A stretch of DNA of 64,000 bases from Paenibacillus marchantiae (GTDB lineage: Bacteria; Bacillota; Bacilli; Paenibacillales; Paenibacillaceae): assembly GCF_028771845.1 (NCBI RefSeq), contig NZ_CP118270.1, forward strand, positions 3,410,001-3,474,000. The letters are read 5' to 3'. This document shows, in pieces, positions 34,033-42,452 of the stretch. Position 1 is the stretch's first letter. Each line of letters opens with the position of its first letter. The notes beneath the pieces are model-generated. The model searched no databases, was not told the origin of the DNA, and was given only the letters and a program-made list of their open reading frames with translations. Position numbers and translations under genes: made by a program.

Positions 34033-34125
34033 GGTTTTGGGAAACAAGCACATTTTTCACAAACAAAATAGTACAAATATGTTACAATATAAGGTAGGTT
34101 ATGATCAAAGGTAGGAGGAACGTTT

Positions 34126-34608
34126 ATGAGCCCGGATACGGAGCGAAACTCTCAATTGGCAAATGTCGATCAATTGTTGGAGGCCTTCTTCAGATATAAA
34201 AATAAAGTATTGGATCAGCAGCAAAGAAATGAAACAAACTGCAAATTGAATCCGACGAAAAGTCATATATTGGGCATGATTTTGCGTGAAGAACGCTGTA
34301 TGGCTGTGGATGTGGCCAGACAACTTAGTCTATCTTCTGGAGCAACCACAATTGTGCTGAATCAACTGGAGAGCGAAGGTCTGATCCAGCGGGTGCGCAG
34401 TGAAGAGGACCGAAGAATTGTATGGTTATCTTTAACTGAAGATGGGAAGCAGCTTGCAAGAACGTTGATTTATAATCGCGGTCGGATGACGTGGGAACTT
34501 TTGCAGGCGCTTACGGAAGAGGAACAACTGCAGATGTTTGGCATGCTGAAGAAAATTGAGCTGAAACTGCTGGAAAAAATGAAAACGTTGGAACAAACGC
34601 ATCGCTAA
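34126..34608 (+). CDS. MarR-family transcriptional regulator
   Basis: A 160-residue winged-helix repressor of the MarR family. The recognition helix region VARQLSLSSGATTIVLNQLE is followed by the wing RVRSEEDRRIVWLSLTEDG with the conserved DRR motif. Helical ends form the dimer interface. Only one Cys near the DNA-binding part (REERCM) is seen and could be redox-sensitive. GGAGGAA lies before the ATG. It is divergent from the WrbA-like gene and probably represses it in response to a quinone or phenolic ligand; that is an inference from gene order. Confidence 0.93.
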   Translation: MSPDTERNSQLANVDQLLEAFFRYKNKVLDQQQRNETNCKLNPTKSHILGMILREERCMAVDVARQLSLSSGATTIVLNQLESEGLIQRVRSEEDRRIVWLSLTEDGKQLARTLIYNRGRMTWELLQALTEEEQLQMFGMLKKIELKLLEKMKTLEQTHR

Positions 34609-34620
34609 ATATATGGTGTG

Positions 34621-34691
34621 TAAAACGCCAGCCTTCAAGAATTTGAGCCCGCTTTGGGACTTGAATCTTGAAGGCTGGCGTTTTAATTTTT
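34621..34691. terminator. Very strong bidirectional terminator
   Basis: Perfect 20-bp stem, 34621-34640 with 34666-34685, containing CGCCAGCCTTCAAG, followed by AATTTTTTC. It separates marR from the convergent small gene. Confidence 0.9.
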
Positions 34692-34695
34692 TCAA

Positions 34696-34995
34696 TTAAA
34701 GATGGAAACGTTGAATGTGATCAGTCAGACCTTCCTGGATCAGAATTTCCTTCTGTTTTTTACCGAGCAGGTCAAAATGGGGGAAAGGCTGACGCCGATG
34801 GATGTAACGTGGGTCGAGTCCATGCTCTCTACACCAGTCCTCAAGCCGTTTCAGATCCGAACAGCCCACTTTGGTCACACTGGTAATGCCCGGAAAACGG
34901 TTGTCGATCCAGAAATGAGTGAGATAGGCAAGGTCGCCACGAGATACACGTTCTTTCCACTCGGCCAGCTCCTGTCGTTTAATTCCAAATGCCAT
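34696..34995 (-). CDS. Small conserved protein, YneQ-like
   Basis: A 99-residue cytoplasmic protein. It contains MAFGIKRQELAEWKERV, then THFWIDNRFPGITSVTKVGC, then HFDLLGKKQKEILIQEGL. I recall this pattern from the unstudied Bacillus protein YneQ, but I am not certain of the name. The Trp, His, Asp and Cys residues in the centre look conserved and could bind metal or nucleotide; no known motif is complete. The frame is open to 35046, but AAGGAA is ten bases from the ATG at 34995 and homology starts there. It stands alone and shares its terminator with marR. Function unknown. Confidence 0.75.
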   Translation of the reverse strand: MAFGIKRQELAEWKERVSRGDLAYLTHFWIDNRFPGITSVTKVGCSDLKRLEDWCREHGLDPRYIHRRQPFPHFDLLGKKQKEILIQEGLTDHIQRFHL

Positions 34996-35130
34996 AGACA
35001 CCAAGTTCCTTTCCAAACGGGTATTGTCCTGAGCATATTGTAACATCTTATAAACAGAACCAATCAGAAATCTGCAATCGGACTGTTGTCCATTCGCTTT
35101 GGACGGGTATTAATATGACAACATTTTTAT

Positions 35131-35154
35131 AATAAACTTTGGTTTATGTTAAAA
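35131..35154 (+). promoter_or_regulatory. Dyad and A/T-rich promoter region before the antiporter
   Basis: ATAAAC (35131-35136) and GTTTAT (35141-35146) form a perfect inverted repeat with a 4-bp spacer. It overlaps the spacer of a possible promoter, TTTATA and TAAAAT 18 bp apart, about 60 bp upstream of the ATG at 35209. Operator function is inferred. Confidence 0.35.
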
Positions 35155-35208
35155 TAAGGTACACAAAATGGTTTTCACCACTTCATTATACGGAAAGGGA
35201 TTGTCATC

Positions 35209-37233
35209 ATGGAACTATTTATCGCCGTGCTTGTTTTGCTGGTACTGATCGGTTTATCGAATATTTTGAACCGATTTGTACCCTTTATCCCCATTCCGTT
35301 GATTCAGATTGTTCTCGGTGTAGCCATTGCACTATTACCTGCGGGTGTGCATCTGCCACTGAATCCGGAATTGTTTTTCGTACTCTTTATCGCTCCGTTG
35401 CTGTACAACGACGGGAAGCGAACACCGAGGCACGAGCTGTGGAATCTAAGAGCGCCCATCCTTCTGCTGGCCCTGGGCCTTGTATTTGTAACGGTTGTCG
35501 TGGCAGGATATGCCATTCACTGGCTCATTCCAACCATTCCGCTTCCTGCGGCTTTTGCACTTGCGGCAATTCTGTCCCCGACAGACGCTGTGGCTGTAGG
35601 CGCTATGGCAGGTCGTGTGCATTTACCCAAGAGCATACATAGGCTTCTTGAGGGAGAAGCATTAATGAATGATGCATCCGGTCTGGTTGCATTCAAATTT
35701 GCGATTGCCGCCACGGTTACAGGGGTATTTTCCCTGGCTCAGGCGTCATTTAGTTTTATACTTATCGCGATTGGCGGGTTGCTGATTGGTGCCTTATTAT
35801 CGTTCCTGTTGATCCGATTGGGTGTCTGGATTCGGCGTCTGGGGATGGAAGATGTAACGATTCATATGTTATTGCAAATTCTAACGCCCTTCGTCATTTA
35901 TCTGGTCAGTGAAGAGGTCGGTGTTTCGGGCATTCTTGCGGTCGTCGCTGGCGGGATCATTCATGCTATTGAGCGTGATCGGACCGAGTCTGTACAACTG
36001 AAGATGCAGGTGGTATCTGCCAGTACCTGGTCTGTCATTTTATTTATTTTGAACGGATTGGTCTTTGTCATTCTGGGGGTACAGATCCCGGATGTGCTGA
36101 GTACCATCTTCGAGAATGTCTCGTTTGATAACCTTCAAGTACTCGGATATGTGGGCCTCATTTCAGTGCTATTGTTGGTACTTCGTTTTGTCTGGATCTA
36201 TCTGTTCTGGAAAGGAAATGAAAATTCCGGTGAGGCGTTGTCCAGCGGGAAGCCTCGGCTGAAAGAAGTTACGATCATTACTCTTTCGGGTGTGAGAGGG
36301 GCTGTAACGCTGGCGGGGGCATTCTCCATTCCTTATGTTCTCCAAGACGGGTCTCCTTTTCCTGAAAGGGATCTGATCATTTTCCTGGCCGCAGGTGTGA
36401 TACTGTTCACTCTGATTGCTGCAAGTGTGTTCCTTCCTATTCTTGCGAAGAACGAAGATAAAGCGGAAGAAGGTACACCGCAAACGACAGAAAGAAAAGC
36501 ACAGGATATTATGCTGAATGCTGCCATTCGTGCAGTGAAGTCGGAAATGAACGACCAGAATAAAGCTGCTGCGCTTGCGGTTGTTTCCGATCTGTCGAAG
36601 TATATCAGGCAGGCGGCTGGCGAGCTTACTGCCGGTAAGCGCAAGGACATTTTAAAACAGGAAACAGCAATTAATCTCATCGGTACACGGGCTGAACGCA
36701 AAGAAATTGAGAATATGATGGATGAAAATGTAATTGCTTCGGAAGCCGCCTTTAGATGTAACAGCTGGTTGGATCGAAAGGAAATGATGCTTGCAAACCG
36801 CACGAATACACAGATGATGTTCTCACTCAGTGAAATTGGACGATTGTTTGGACATGTGTTTACGAATCGTTCACGGAAGCCGGATCAGCCATTTATGATT
36901 GAAAATGCAGATCTGTTCCGTCAAGTGAAGATGCGTACCTCTGAAGCAGCGATCAAGGCGATTCGTGCTCATATGAACGATAGTAACCGGATTGTGGCTC
37001 TGTCAGTCATCTCCAGATATGAGCGGGTAATTGCCAAATTACGCACCTGGAATCAGGGCAAAACGGAAGATCCATTTGATCAGGAAAAGCTGGAATTGCA
37101 AATGGTGGCGATGCAGGAGCAGCGTAATACCATACAGCAGCTATACGAAAATGGCGAAATTAACCGCGATGTGGCTGCAAAACTCCGCCGTTTCATCAAT
37201 GATGTGGAAGCTACAGCGCTGAAAAACACCTAA
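35209..37233 (+). CDS. Na+(K+)/H+ antiporter, CPA1 family (NhaP/NhaK-like)
   Basis: A 674-residue membrane exchanger that extrudes sodium or potassium for protons and supports pH and salt homeostasis. The first about 420 residues hold around twelve helices. The ion-binding SPTDAVAVG motif has the conserved Asp, followed by EGEALMNDASGLVAF with the essential ND of CPA1 proteins. A further conserved block is GVRGAVTLAGAFSIPY. The C-terminal 240 residues are soluble, charged and helical, as in B. subtilis NhaK, and likely regulatory. AAAGGGA precedes the ATG. It is a single gene with no partner subunit. Confidence 0.93.
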   Translation: MELFIAVLVLLVLIGLSNILNRFVPFIPIPLIQIVLGVAIALLPAGVHLPLNPELFFVLFIAPLLYNDGKRTPRHELWNLRAPILLLALGLVFVTVVVAGYAIHWLIPTIPLPAAFALAAILSPTDAVAVGAMAGRVHLPKSIHRLLEGEALMNDASGLVAFKFAIAATVTGVFSLAQASFSFILIAIGGLLIGALLSFLLIRLGVWIRRLGMEDVTIHMLLQILTPFVIYLVSEEVGVSGILAVVAGGIIHAIERDRTESVQLKMQVVSASTWSVILFILNGLVFVILGVQIPDVLSTIFENVSFDNLQVLGYVGLISVLLLVLRFVWIYLFWKGNENSGEALSSGKPRLKEVTIITLSGVRGAVTLAGAFSIPYVLQDGSPFPERDLIIFLAAGVILFTLIAASVFLPILAKNEDKAEEGTPQTTERKAQDIMLNAAIRAVKSEMNDQNKAAALAVVSDLSKYIRQAAGELTAGKRKDILKQETAINLIGTRAERKEIENMMDENVIASEAAFRCNSWLDRKEMMLANRTNTQMMFSLSEIGRLFGHVFTNRSRKPDQPFMIENADLFRQVKMRTSEAAIKAIRAHMNDSNRIVALSVISRYERVIAKLRTWNQGKTEDPFDQEKLELQMVAMQEQRNTIQQLYENGEINRDVAAKLRRFINDVEATALKNT

Positions 37234-37250
37234 TCCGATAAACCCGATAT

Positions 37251-37279
37251 TTTAAATATGCTTAACCCTCTGATATAAT
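37251..37279 (+). promoter_or_regulatory. Candidate SigA promoter of the aldo/keto reductase
   Basis: TTTAAA (37251-37256) and TATAAT (37274-37279) are 17 bp apart, 43 bp before the ATG at 37322. Confidence 0.5.
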
Positions 37280-37321
37280 ATATGTGAGTTACCAACGCTC
37301 AGAAAAGGAGATGGATGAGAC

Positions 37322-38260
37322 ATGGCAGAACAACGTACTCGCTTGGGCAAAACCGATCTGATTGTTAACCCGATTGGATTGGGGGCTAATGCAGTAGGAG
37401 GACATAACATCTATCCGAATATGCTGAATGATGAGACAGGTAAGGATGTCGTTCGTACAGCTTTGAAACAGGGTATTAACTTTTTGGATACTGCTTTCAT
37501 CTATGGACCTGAGCATTCAGAACGCTTAATTGGTGAAGTGCTGAAAGAAACGGGTCAGCGTCAAGATACTATCATAGCAACGAAAGCTGCACATAAATTC
37601 GTGGATGGTAACGTAGTCTTTGATAACTCGCCTGCTTTCCTCAAAACCTCTGTAGATGAGGCATTGAAACGCTTGCAGACAGATTATATTGACTTGTTCT
37701 ATATTCATTTCCCGGATGAACTTACACCGAAGGATGAGGCTGTAGGTGCGCTGAAACGTTTGAAGGACGAAGGTAAAATCCGTGCCATCGGAGTTTCCAA
37801 TTTCTCCATTGATCAGCTGCGTGAGGCAAATCGGAATGGAGATGTGGATGTGCTGCAGTCTGAATATAATTTGTTCAAAAGAGAAGCGGAGAAGGAATTG
37901 CTGCCCTATACGGCAGAGCATGACATTTCTTTTGTACCTTACTTCCCTCTGGCAGCAGGTCTGCTGGGTGGCAAATATAATCGTGATACAACCTTCCAGG
38001 ATGGACGGGCGAAGAACCCGTTATTCACAGGGGAAGCCTTTATTCAGAATCTGGACAAGGTGGAACAACTACGCAGCATTGCACAGTCCAAGGATGCTGA
38101 GGTCGCCCATCTCGTTCTGGCCTGGTACCTGACTCAGCCGTCCATTGATGCGCTCATTCCTGGTGCCAAGAAACCAGAGCAGGTCATCAACAATCTGAAA
38201 ACACTGGATGTTGAGCTCACAGCTGAGGAAATTGCAGTCATTGATCAAATATTTCGTTAA
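37322..38260 (+). CDS. Aldo/keto reductase
   Basis: A 312-residue NADPH-dependent oxidoreductase of the AKR superfamily with a TIM barrel. The catalytic tetrad can be seen: Asp in FLDTAFIYG, Tyr in the same block, Lys in ATKAA and His in FYIHFPD. The cofactor-binding region near the C terminus is [14 protein letters not shown]. It resembles IolS/YhdN-type enzymes of Bacillus. AAAGGAG precedes the ATG. The gene has its own promoter and no operon partner. The natural substrate, an aldehyde or ketone, is not known. Confidence 0.93.
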   Translation: MAEQRTRLGKTDLIVNPIGLGANAVGGHNIYPNMLNDETGKDVVRTALKQGINFLDTAFIYGPEHSERLIGEVLKETGQRQDTIIATKAAHKFVDGNVVFDNSPAFLKTSVDEALKRLQTDYIDLFYIHFPDELTPKDEAVGALKRLKDEGKIRAIGVSNFSIDQLREANRNGDVDVLQSEYNLFKREAEKELLPYTAEHDISFVPYFPLAAGLLGGKYNRDTTFQDGRAKNPLFTGEAFIQNLDKVEQLRSIAQSKDAEVAHLVLAWYLTQPSIDALIPGAKKPEQVINNLKTLDVELTAEEIAVIDQIFR

Positions 38261-38327
38261 ATAGTTCTGGTGAATCGGGAAATGCTAACAGGGAGTTTAC
38301 GTTTGAAGATAAAGAGAGGACATAAAC

Positions 38328-39104
38328 ATGAACCTGAAGGCAGCCCGATGCATCGGATTGTGTACGCTGGTTTTTTTGCTTGGCAGCAGTTCTGCCTACG
38401 CCAAACCTGTGCAGAAGAACCGACAGTATTATGAGGAACGGGGAGAGATTGTGTGGGAGGTTCCCACACATGACAAACTCATCGCACTGACCTTTGATGA
38501 TGGGCCAGATCCGGTCCAGACCCCGCAAATTCTGGCTTTACTCGAGCAGTATCAGGCCAAAGGCACTTTTTTTGTGCTTGGCAAATGGGCGGAAAAGTTT
38601 CCTGACCTGATCAAACAGGAGCAGCGGGAAGGACATGAAATCGCCAATCATACGTATGCACATACGTACGCGGTCAGGTCAACAAGGGCGGATAAGTACA
38701 GCCATGAAATGAACATAGCGGAGAAATCCATTGTTGGAGCAGGGGCGCAGCGTCCGACGTTGTTTAGACCCCCGGGAGGCTATTACAATGACATGGTCAT
38801 TCAGGTCGCCAAGCAGCAAGGCTATACGATTGTGCTATGGTCCTGGCATCAGGACACACGTGATTGGGCTTCACCAGGCGTATCAGCCATTGTGAACAAA
38901 GTGCTGAAGAACGCACGTAACGGGGACATTGTTCTGTTTCATGACAAGGTGGAGGGCAAGTCCCAGACGGTTGCTGCGCTAAAAACGATTCTGCCTAAGC
39001 TGCAGGAGCAAGGTTATCGTTTTGTAACCGTATCGGAACTGCTTGCTGTTAAGGCGAGAGAGGCTGCCAAGGATGACAATTCATCCTTACCCCAGCATCC
39101 ATAG
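38328..39104 (+). CDS. Exported polysaccharide deacetylase (NodB domain)
   Basis: A 258-residue exported carbohydrate esterase family 4 enzyme. After a signal peptide (residues 1-25, LLGSSSAYA) comes the NodB domain: LTFDDGPDP with the catalytic and metal-binding Asp, NHTYAH with the metal His pair, RPPGGYYN, and WSWHQDTRDW with DIVLFHD. It is the size of PdaB/PdaA-like peptidoglycan or chitooligosaccharide deacetylases. AGAGAGGA precedes the ATG. It ends at a strong bidirectional terminator shared with the efflux genes. Whether it acts on peptidoglycan or another polymer is not shown. Confidence 0.93.
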   Translation: MNLKAARCIGLCTLVFLLGSSSAYAKPVQKNRQYYEERGEIVWEVPTHDKLIALTFDDGPDPVQTPQILALLEQYQAKGTFFVLGKWAEKFPDLIKQEQREGHEIANHTYAHTYAVRSTRADKYSHEMNIAEKSIVGAGAQRPTLFRPPGGYYNDMVIQVAKQQGYTIVLWSWHQDTRDWASPGVSAIVNKVLKNARNGDIVLFHDKVEGKSQTVAALKTILPKLQEQGYRFVTVSELLAVKAREAAKDDNSSLPQHP

Positions 39105-39112
39105 CGCAAGCC

Positions 39113-39155
39113 AAAAACCGCAGGTCTCTGGATTAAAGAGACTTGCGGTTTTTTA
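39113..39155. terminator. Strong bidirectional terminator
   Basis: AAAAACCGCAGGTCTCT (39113-39129) pairs, with one mismatch, with AGAGACTTGCGGTTTTT (from 39137), followed by TTATTG. It ends the deacetylase gene and, read backwards, the efflux operon. Confidence 0.85.
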
Positions 39156-39241
39156 TTGTTTCAATTGATCTAAGTGAAGCTTGCGGATCTGATCTGTGAT
39201 ACAGGGGTTGTATATAGTATATAGGGTTGCCCAACGCCATT

Positions 39242-40783
39242 TTAGCGTTCAGTTTTGACTTTACGAGGACGGGAGCGAGCCCGCCGCAGGAATAACGACA
39301 GAAACAGACCAATGATTGAAATCCAGGTCGCTACAATGAAAGCATCATTAATGCCTTCAATGGTTGACGTCTGAACAGCGATACCATAGAGCTGCTGTAA
39401 TGCTAGACTGGTGCCTTGTTCAGGCGGCATTCCTGCCGCAGTAGCCATTTGCGTGCCAAGCATACCGACTTGTTCTGTCAGTGCTACATTGGTTGTAGTC
39501 ACGGTGTTGCTGTAATCCGCCAAATGAATACCTGCACGTGTCGCCATTACGGTGATGAGCAGGGCGGTCCCGATTGAACCTGCGACCTGTCTGACCGTAT
39601 TGGACATGGCCGTACCATGACTGGTGAGATGAGGCGGTAATTGGTTTAACCCCTCTGTCTGTACAGACATCATAAGCATGGACATGCCGAAGCTCCGGAA
39701 CGTGTATAGCATCATGATGTGACCATAAGGCGTCTCCCCCGTCAACTTACTAAACTCAAAGGTGGTGATGGCAGTAATGATCAAGCCGACAATGGCTAGG
39801 GGGCGAGAGCCAATCCGGTCAAACAGCGCTCCTGAGATGGGAGACATAACGCCCATTAGCAATGCACCAGGCAGCAGCAGCAACCCGGATTGCAGGGGAG
39901 AGAATCCCCTTATATTTTGCAGATAGATCGGTAACAGCAGCATTCCGCCAAAGAGTGCCATGTTAATCGTTGCACTGACCAGCGTTGAGATGGTGAAAAT
40001 ATCGTATTTGAATACACGAAATTCTAGCAGAGGGTTCTTCATGGCCGTTTCTCTGAGTACAAAGAAGACGATGAAGAGCACGCCGATAATCAGTGTCAAC
40101 AGCACAGTTGCACTGGTCCAGCCTTTATCTCCGGCAGAGCTGAATCCATATAACAGAAAGCCGAAACCGATGGTGGAGAATAAAGCGCCAAAACCATCAA
40201 ATTTCGGCGAAGTAAGTTTGGACACATTTTTCAGCCAAATGAAGGCAAACAAAATATCAAGCAAGGCAAGCGGGATGACCATATAAAACAGAATCCGCCA
40301 TGTATAATGTTCCACGATCCATCCAGATAACGTCGGGCCAATGGCCGGAGCAAACATCATGGCAATGCCCATCGTGCCCATGGCAGTTCCCCGTTTCTCA
40401 GGAGGGAAAACAGTCAGAAACACGTTCATAACCAAAGGCATAATAATACCGGCTCCACTGGCTTGTACGATACGACCGATGAGCATGACCGTAAATCCAG
40501 GACTGATGGCACAGATTAGCGAACCTAACGTAAACAACAGCATCGCAGTCACGAATAATTTGCGGGTTCCGAACGATTCAATCAAGTAGGCGGTAATCGG
40601 AATGAGTACCCCGTTCACCAGCAAATAGGCTGTGGACAGCCACTGCACGGTCGTTGCTGATACGTTAAAGTCATTCATCAGATGGGGGATGGCTACATTG
40701 AGCAAAGTCTGGTTCAGAATGGCGATAAAGGCGCCGAGCAGCAGGACAGCGATGGTTTTCCCAAGAGGTACTTGATTATCCAT
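39242..40783 (-). CDS. MFS multidrug efflux transporter (DHA2, EmrB/QacA)
   Basis: A 513-residue, 14-helix proton-driven drug exporter. Landmarks are QTLLNVAIPHL in helix 1, WLSTAYLL and ESFGTRK (motif A loop), RIVQASGAG and the antiport motif C GPTLSGWI. The C terminus is basic. It begins nine bases after the HlyD-type adaptor gene, and the pair matches EmrA/EmrB. No repressor gene of the usual EmrR or TetR kind is next to it, so its control is unclear. Substrates cannot be deduced. Confidence 0.93.
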   Translation of the reverse strand: MDNQVPLGKTIAVLLLGAFIAILNQTLLNVAIPHLMNDFNVSATTVQWLSTAYLLVNGVLIPITAYLIESFGTRKLFVTAMLLFTLGSLICAISPGFTVMLIGRIVQASGAGIIMPLVMNVFLTVFPPEKRGTAMGTMGIAMMFAPAIGPTLSGWIVEHYTWRILFYMVIPLALLDILFAFIWLKNVSKLTSPKFDGFGALFSTIGFGFLLYGFSSAGDKGWTSATVLLTLIIGVLFIVFFVLRETAMKNPLLEFRVFKYDIFTISTLVSATINMALFGGMLLLPIYLQNIRGFSPLQSGLLLLPGALLMGVMSPISGALFDRIGSRPLAIVGLIITAITTFEFSKLTGETPYGHIMMLYTFRSFGMSMLMMSVQTEGLNQLPPHLTSHGTAMSNTVRQVAGSIGTALLITVMATRAGIHLADYSNTVTTTNVALTEQVGMLGTQMATAAGMPPEQGTSLALQQLYGIAVQTSTIEGINDAFIVATWISIIGLFLSLFLRRARSRPRKVKTER

Positions 40784-40791
40784 CAGCAGCC

Positions 40792-41427
40792 TTAGATATG
40801 AACGCGCACGGTAGCGCTCATGCCGGGAACCACACCCAGTCCTTTATATCCTTCGATCGTAATGATGATCGGGATGACTTGTGTTACTTTGGTGTAATTC
40901 GCATTGGTATTGGACGACGGCAGTAGTGAAAAGGAGGACGCAGTGGCAAGTCCGATCTGGTCTACTTTGCCAGTCAATGTGGTGTCTGGAAAAGCATCGA
41001 CATATACATCGACGATCTGACCCGCTTTAATTTTATCAATCGCGGTCTCGTCTACATTGGCCGTCACGTACAGGTTATTGAAATCATAGGCCCGTGCGAG
41101 GGGCGTACCTGCAGATACTAGTGAATTTTCGACGGCGGTCTGTTGTACAATGGTGCCATCAACAGGCATCGTCACGGATGTTGATTTTCCCGCAGCGGTG
41201 ACGGTGGCAACGGTATCGCCTGCATTAAATGTTGTACCTACCTTGCCTTTCCAGGATCGAAGCTCACCGCCTACTGCGGAAGCCACGGAGATAGGCTGCC
41301 CGGTAACAAGCGCATTATCGGTTTTAACGTAGCTGGTGGATTGGTTGTAATAGTAGATCCCGGCAGCCCCGGCTCCCAAAATCACCAGTATAACAATGAT
41401 ATTGATCAAAATGGCACGTGAATTCAT
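40792..41427 (-). CDS. HlyD/EmrA-type membrane fusion adaptor, short form
   Basis: A 211-residue adaptor anchored by one N-terminal helix (ILINIIVILVILGAGAAGIYYY). The outer part has the biotinyl-lipoyl-like beta domain VTGQPISVASAVGGELR with VTMPVDGTIVQQTAV and a beta-barrel. The long coiled coil of Gram-negative EmrA is almost absent, as expected where there is no outer membrane to reach. Two ATGs lie close together; the upstream one at 41436 is too near GAGGAGG, so the ATG at 41427 with ten bases of spacing is chosen. It precedes the MFS gene by eight bases and forms its partner. Confidence 0.88.
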   Translation of the reverse strand: MNSRAILINIIVILVILGAGAAGIYYYNQSTSYVKTDNALVTGQPISVASAVGGELRSWKGKVGTTFNAGDTVATVTAAGKSTSVTMPVDGTIVQQTAVENSLVSAGTPLARAYDFNNLYVTANVDETAIDKIKAGQIVDVYVDAFPDTTLTGKVDQIGLATASSFSLLPSSNTNANYTKVTQVIPIIITIEGYKGLGVVPGMSATVRVHI

Positions 41428-41627
41428 GCTGATCATTCCTCCTCAATTCGGTTTTCTGTAAACCTTCTCTTTGATTGGTGCTGAAAGTCTTCTGCTGACA
41501 ATCCTGTTTGGAGCATTCCCGCTACTTTGTCGCTCTATACGAAACAAGGTGAAATATTATTCGCAGAATAGGGCACCAATATATTGATTAAGGCTGCCTA
41601 CAGGCGGATGATAAGGAGGATGCTCAT

Positions 41628-42098
41628 ATGTTGATCATTTTGGTGGTAATTGTTGTTATTGGGGTTGTGTTTCTGATGATTTATAACTCCAGATTGTCCC
41701 GCAAGGCTGCAGAAGCAAGAGCTTCCAAAATAACAGAGATGGATGAAGGGCCTGTCCTGCTGCATGAAGAAGATCGATCCCGGAAGGAAGACAAAATTTA
41801 CGAACAGGCAGAGCGTAAAGAAGTTTTGGAACATGAGGATCGTAGGCAAACAGAAATTAATCAGATGGATTCTACATCGGAAGTGACCCCTTCACCACAG
41901 AAAAGAGAGACGCAGACTACAGATGGTGATCAAGCTTATCGCCAAGCATTGCTTCATTTCCGTAAACCTGCCGAAGTGGAAGACGAAACGGTGCTGACGG
42001 AGACAAAAGAACCTGAAAAGAGTGCAGATGAAGTCTATCGATCGGCTCTGAAAGTGATGAAAAGCAAATCTTCTGATCCCTCTTCAAAGCGGAAATAA
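41628..42098 (+). CDS. Single-span membrane protein of unknown function, repeated motif
   Basis: I do not recognise this 156-residue protein. It starts with one very hydrophobic helix (LIILVVIVVIGVVFLMIY) and continues as a highly charged, mainly acidic, probably disordered cytoplasmic tail. Two related motifs are seen, DQAYRQALLHF and DEVYRSALKVM, about 40 residues apart and consistent with a short repeated binding helix (D-x-x-Y-R-x-A-L). AAGGAGG precedes the ATG. No neighbour suggests a partner. It may serve as a scaffold or anchor at the membrane, which is a guess from the architecture. Confidence 0.75.
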   Translation: MLIILVVIVVIGVVFLMIYNSRLSRKAAEARASKITEMDEGPVLLHEEDRSRKEDKIYEQAERKEVLEHEDRRQTEINQMDSTSEVTPSPQKRETQTTDGDQAYRQALLHFRKPAEVEDETVLTETKEPEKSADEVYRSALKVMKSKSSDPSSKRK

Positions 42099-42224
42099 CA
42101 GTTCAGTTATGTTTTTGAACATTGGACATGGCTTTCGTTTTCAATCCAAAACGTCTACAATAGATGAAGCTTTCTAAATTATGGCTACATGACATGGAAT
42201 ACGTTGAAGAGGAGAGGGAAACCC

Positions 42225-42431
42225 ATGAATGGACAACAACGAGTAAATATCAAACCGGGTCTTGAAGTGGATATCGTGCTCAAGCAAGATCAGCCGACAG
42301 GCAAACTGACACGCGGTATCGTGAAGGATTTGTTGACCAAATCGCCCACACACCCGCATGGGATCAAAGTGCGTTTGACCAGTGGACAGGTGGGTCGAGT
42401 GAAACAAGTCGTTACAGGAGCGTCAGAATGA
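42225..42431 (+). CDS. ywbE: YwbE family protein
   Basis: A 68-residue basic protein matching the YwbE family: NIKPGLEVDIVLKQDQ, TRGIVKDLLT, SPTHPHGIKVRL and GQVGRVKQV. It has the look of a small SH3-like beta barrel. Function is not established. The open frame begins at 42189, but GAGGAGAGGG precedes the ATG at 42225. A possible promoter has TACAAT at 42156-42161. The DUF4269 gene starts 21 bases downstream and is likely co-transcribed. Confidence 0.9.
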   Translation: MNGQQRVNIKPGLEVDIVLKQDQPTGKLTRGIVKDLLTKSPTHPHGIKVRLTSGQVGRVKQVVTGASE

Positions 42432-42452
42432 GCCGCTACCCGAGGGTGTGAC

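Noticed and set aside
41475-41579. Inverted repeat ATTGGTGC / GCACCAAT about 90 bp apart upstream of the efflux genes
   Set aside because: An 8-bp match over such a distance is expected by chance in a gap of this size.
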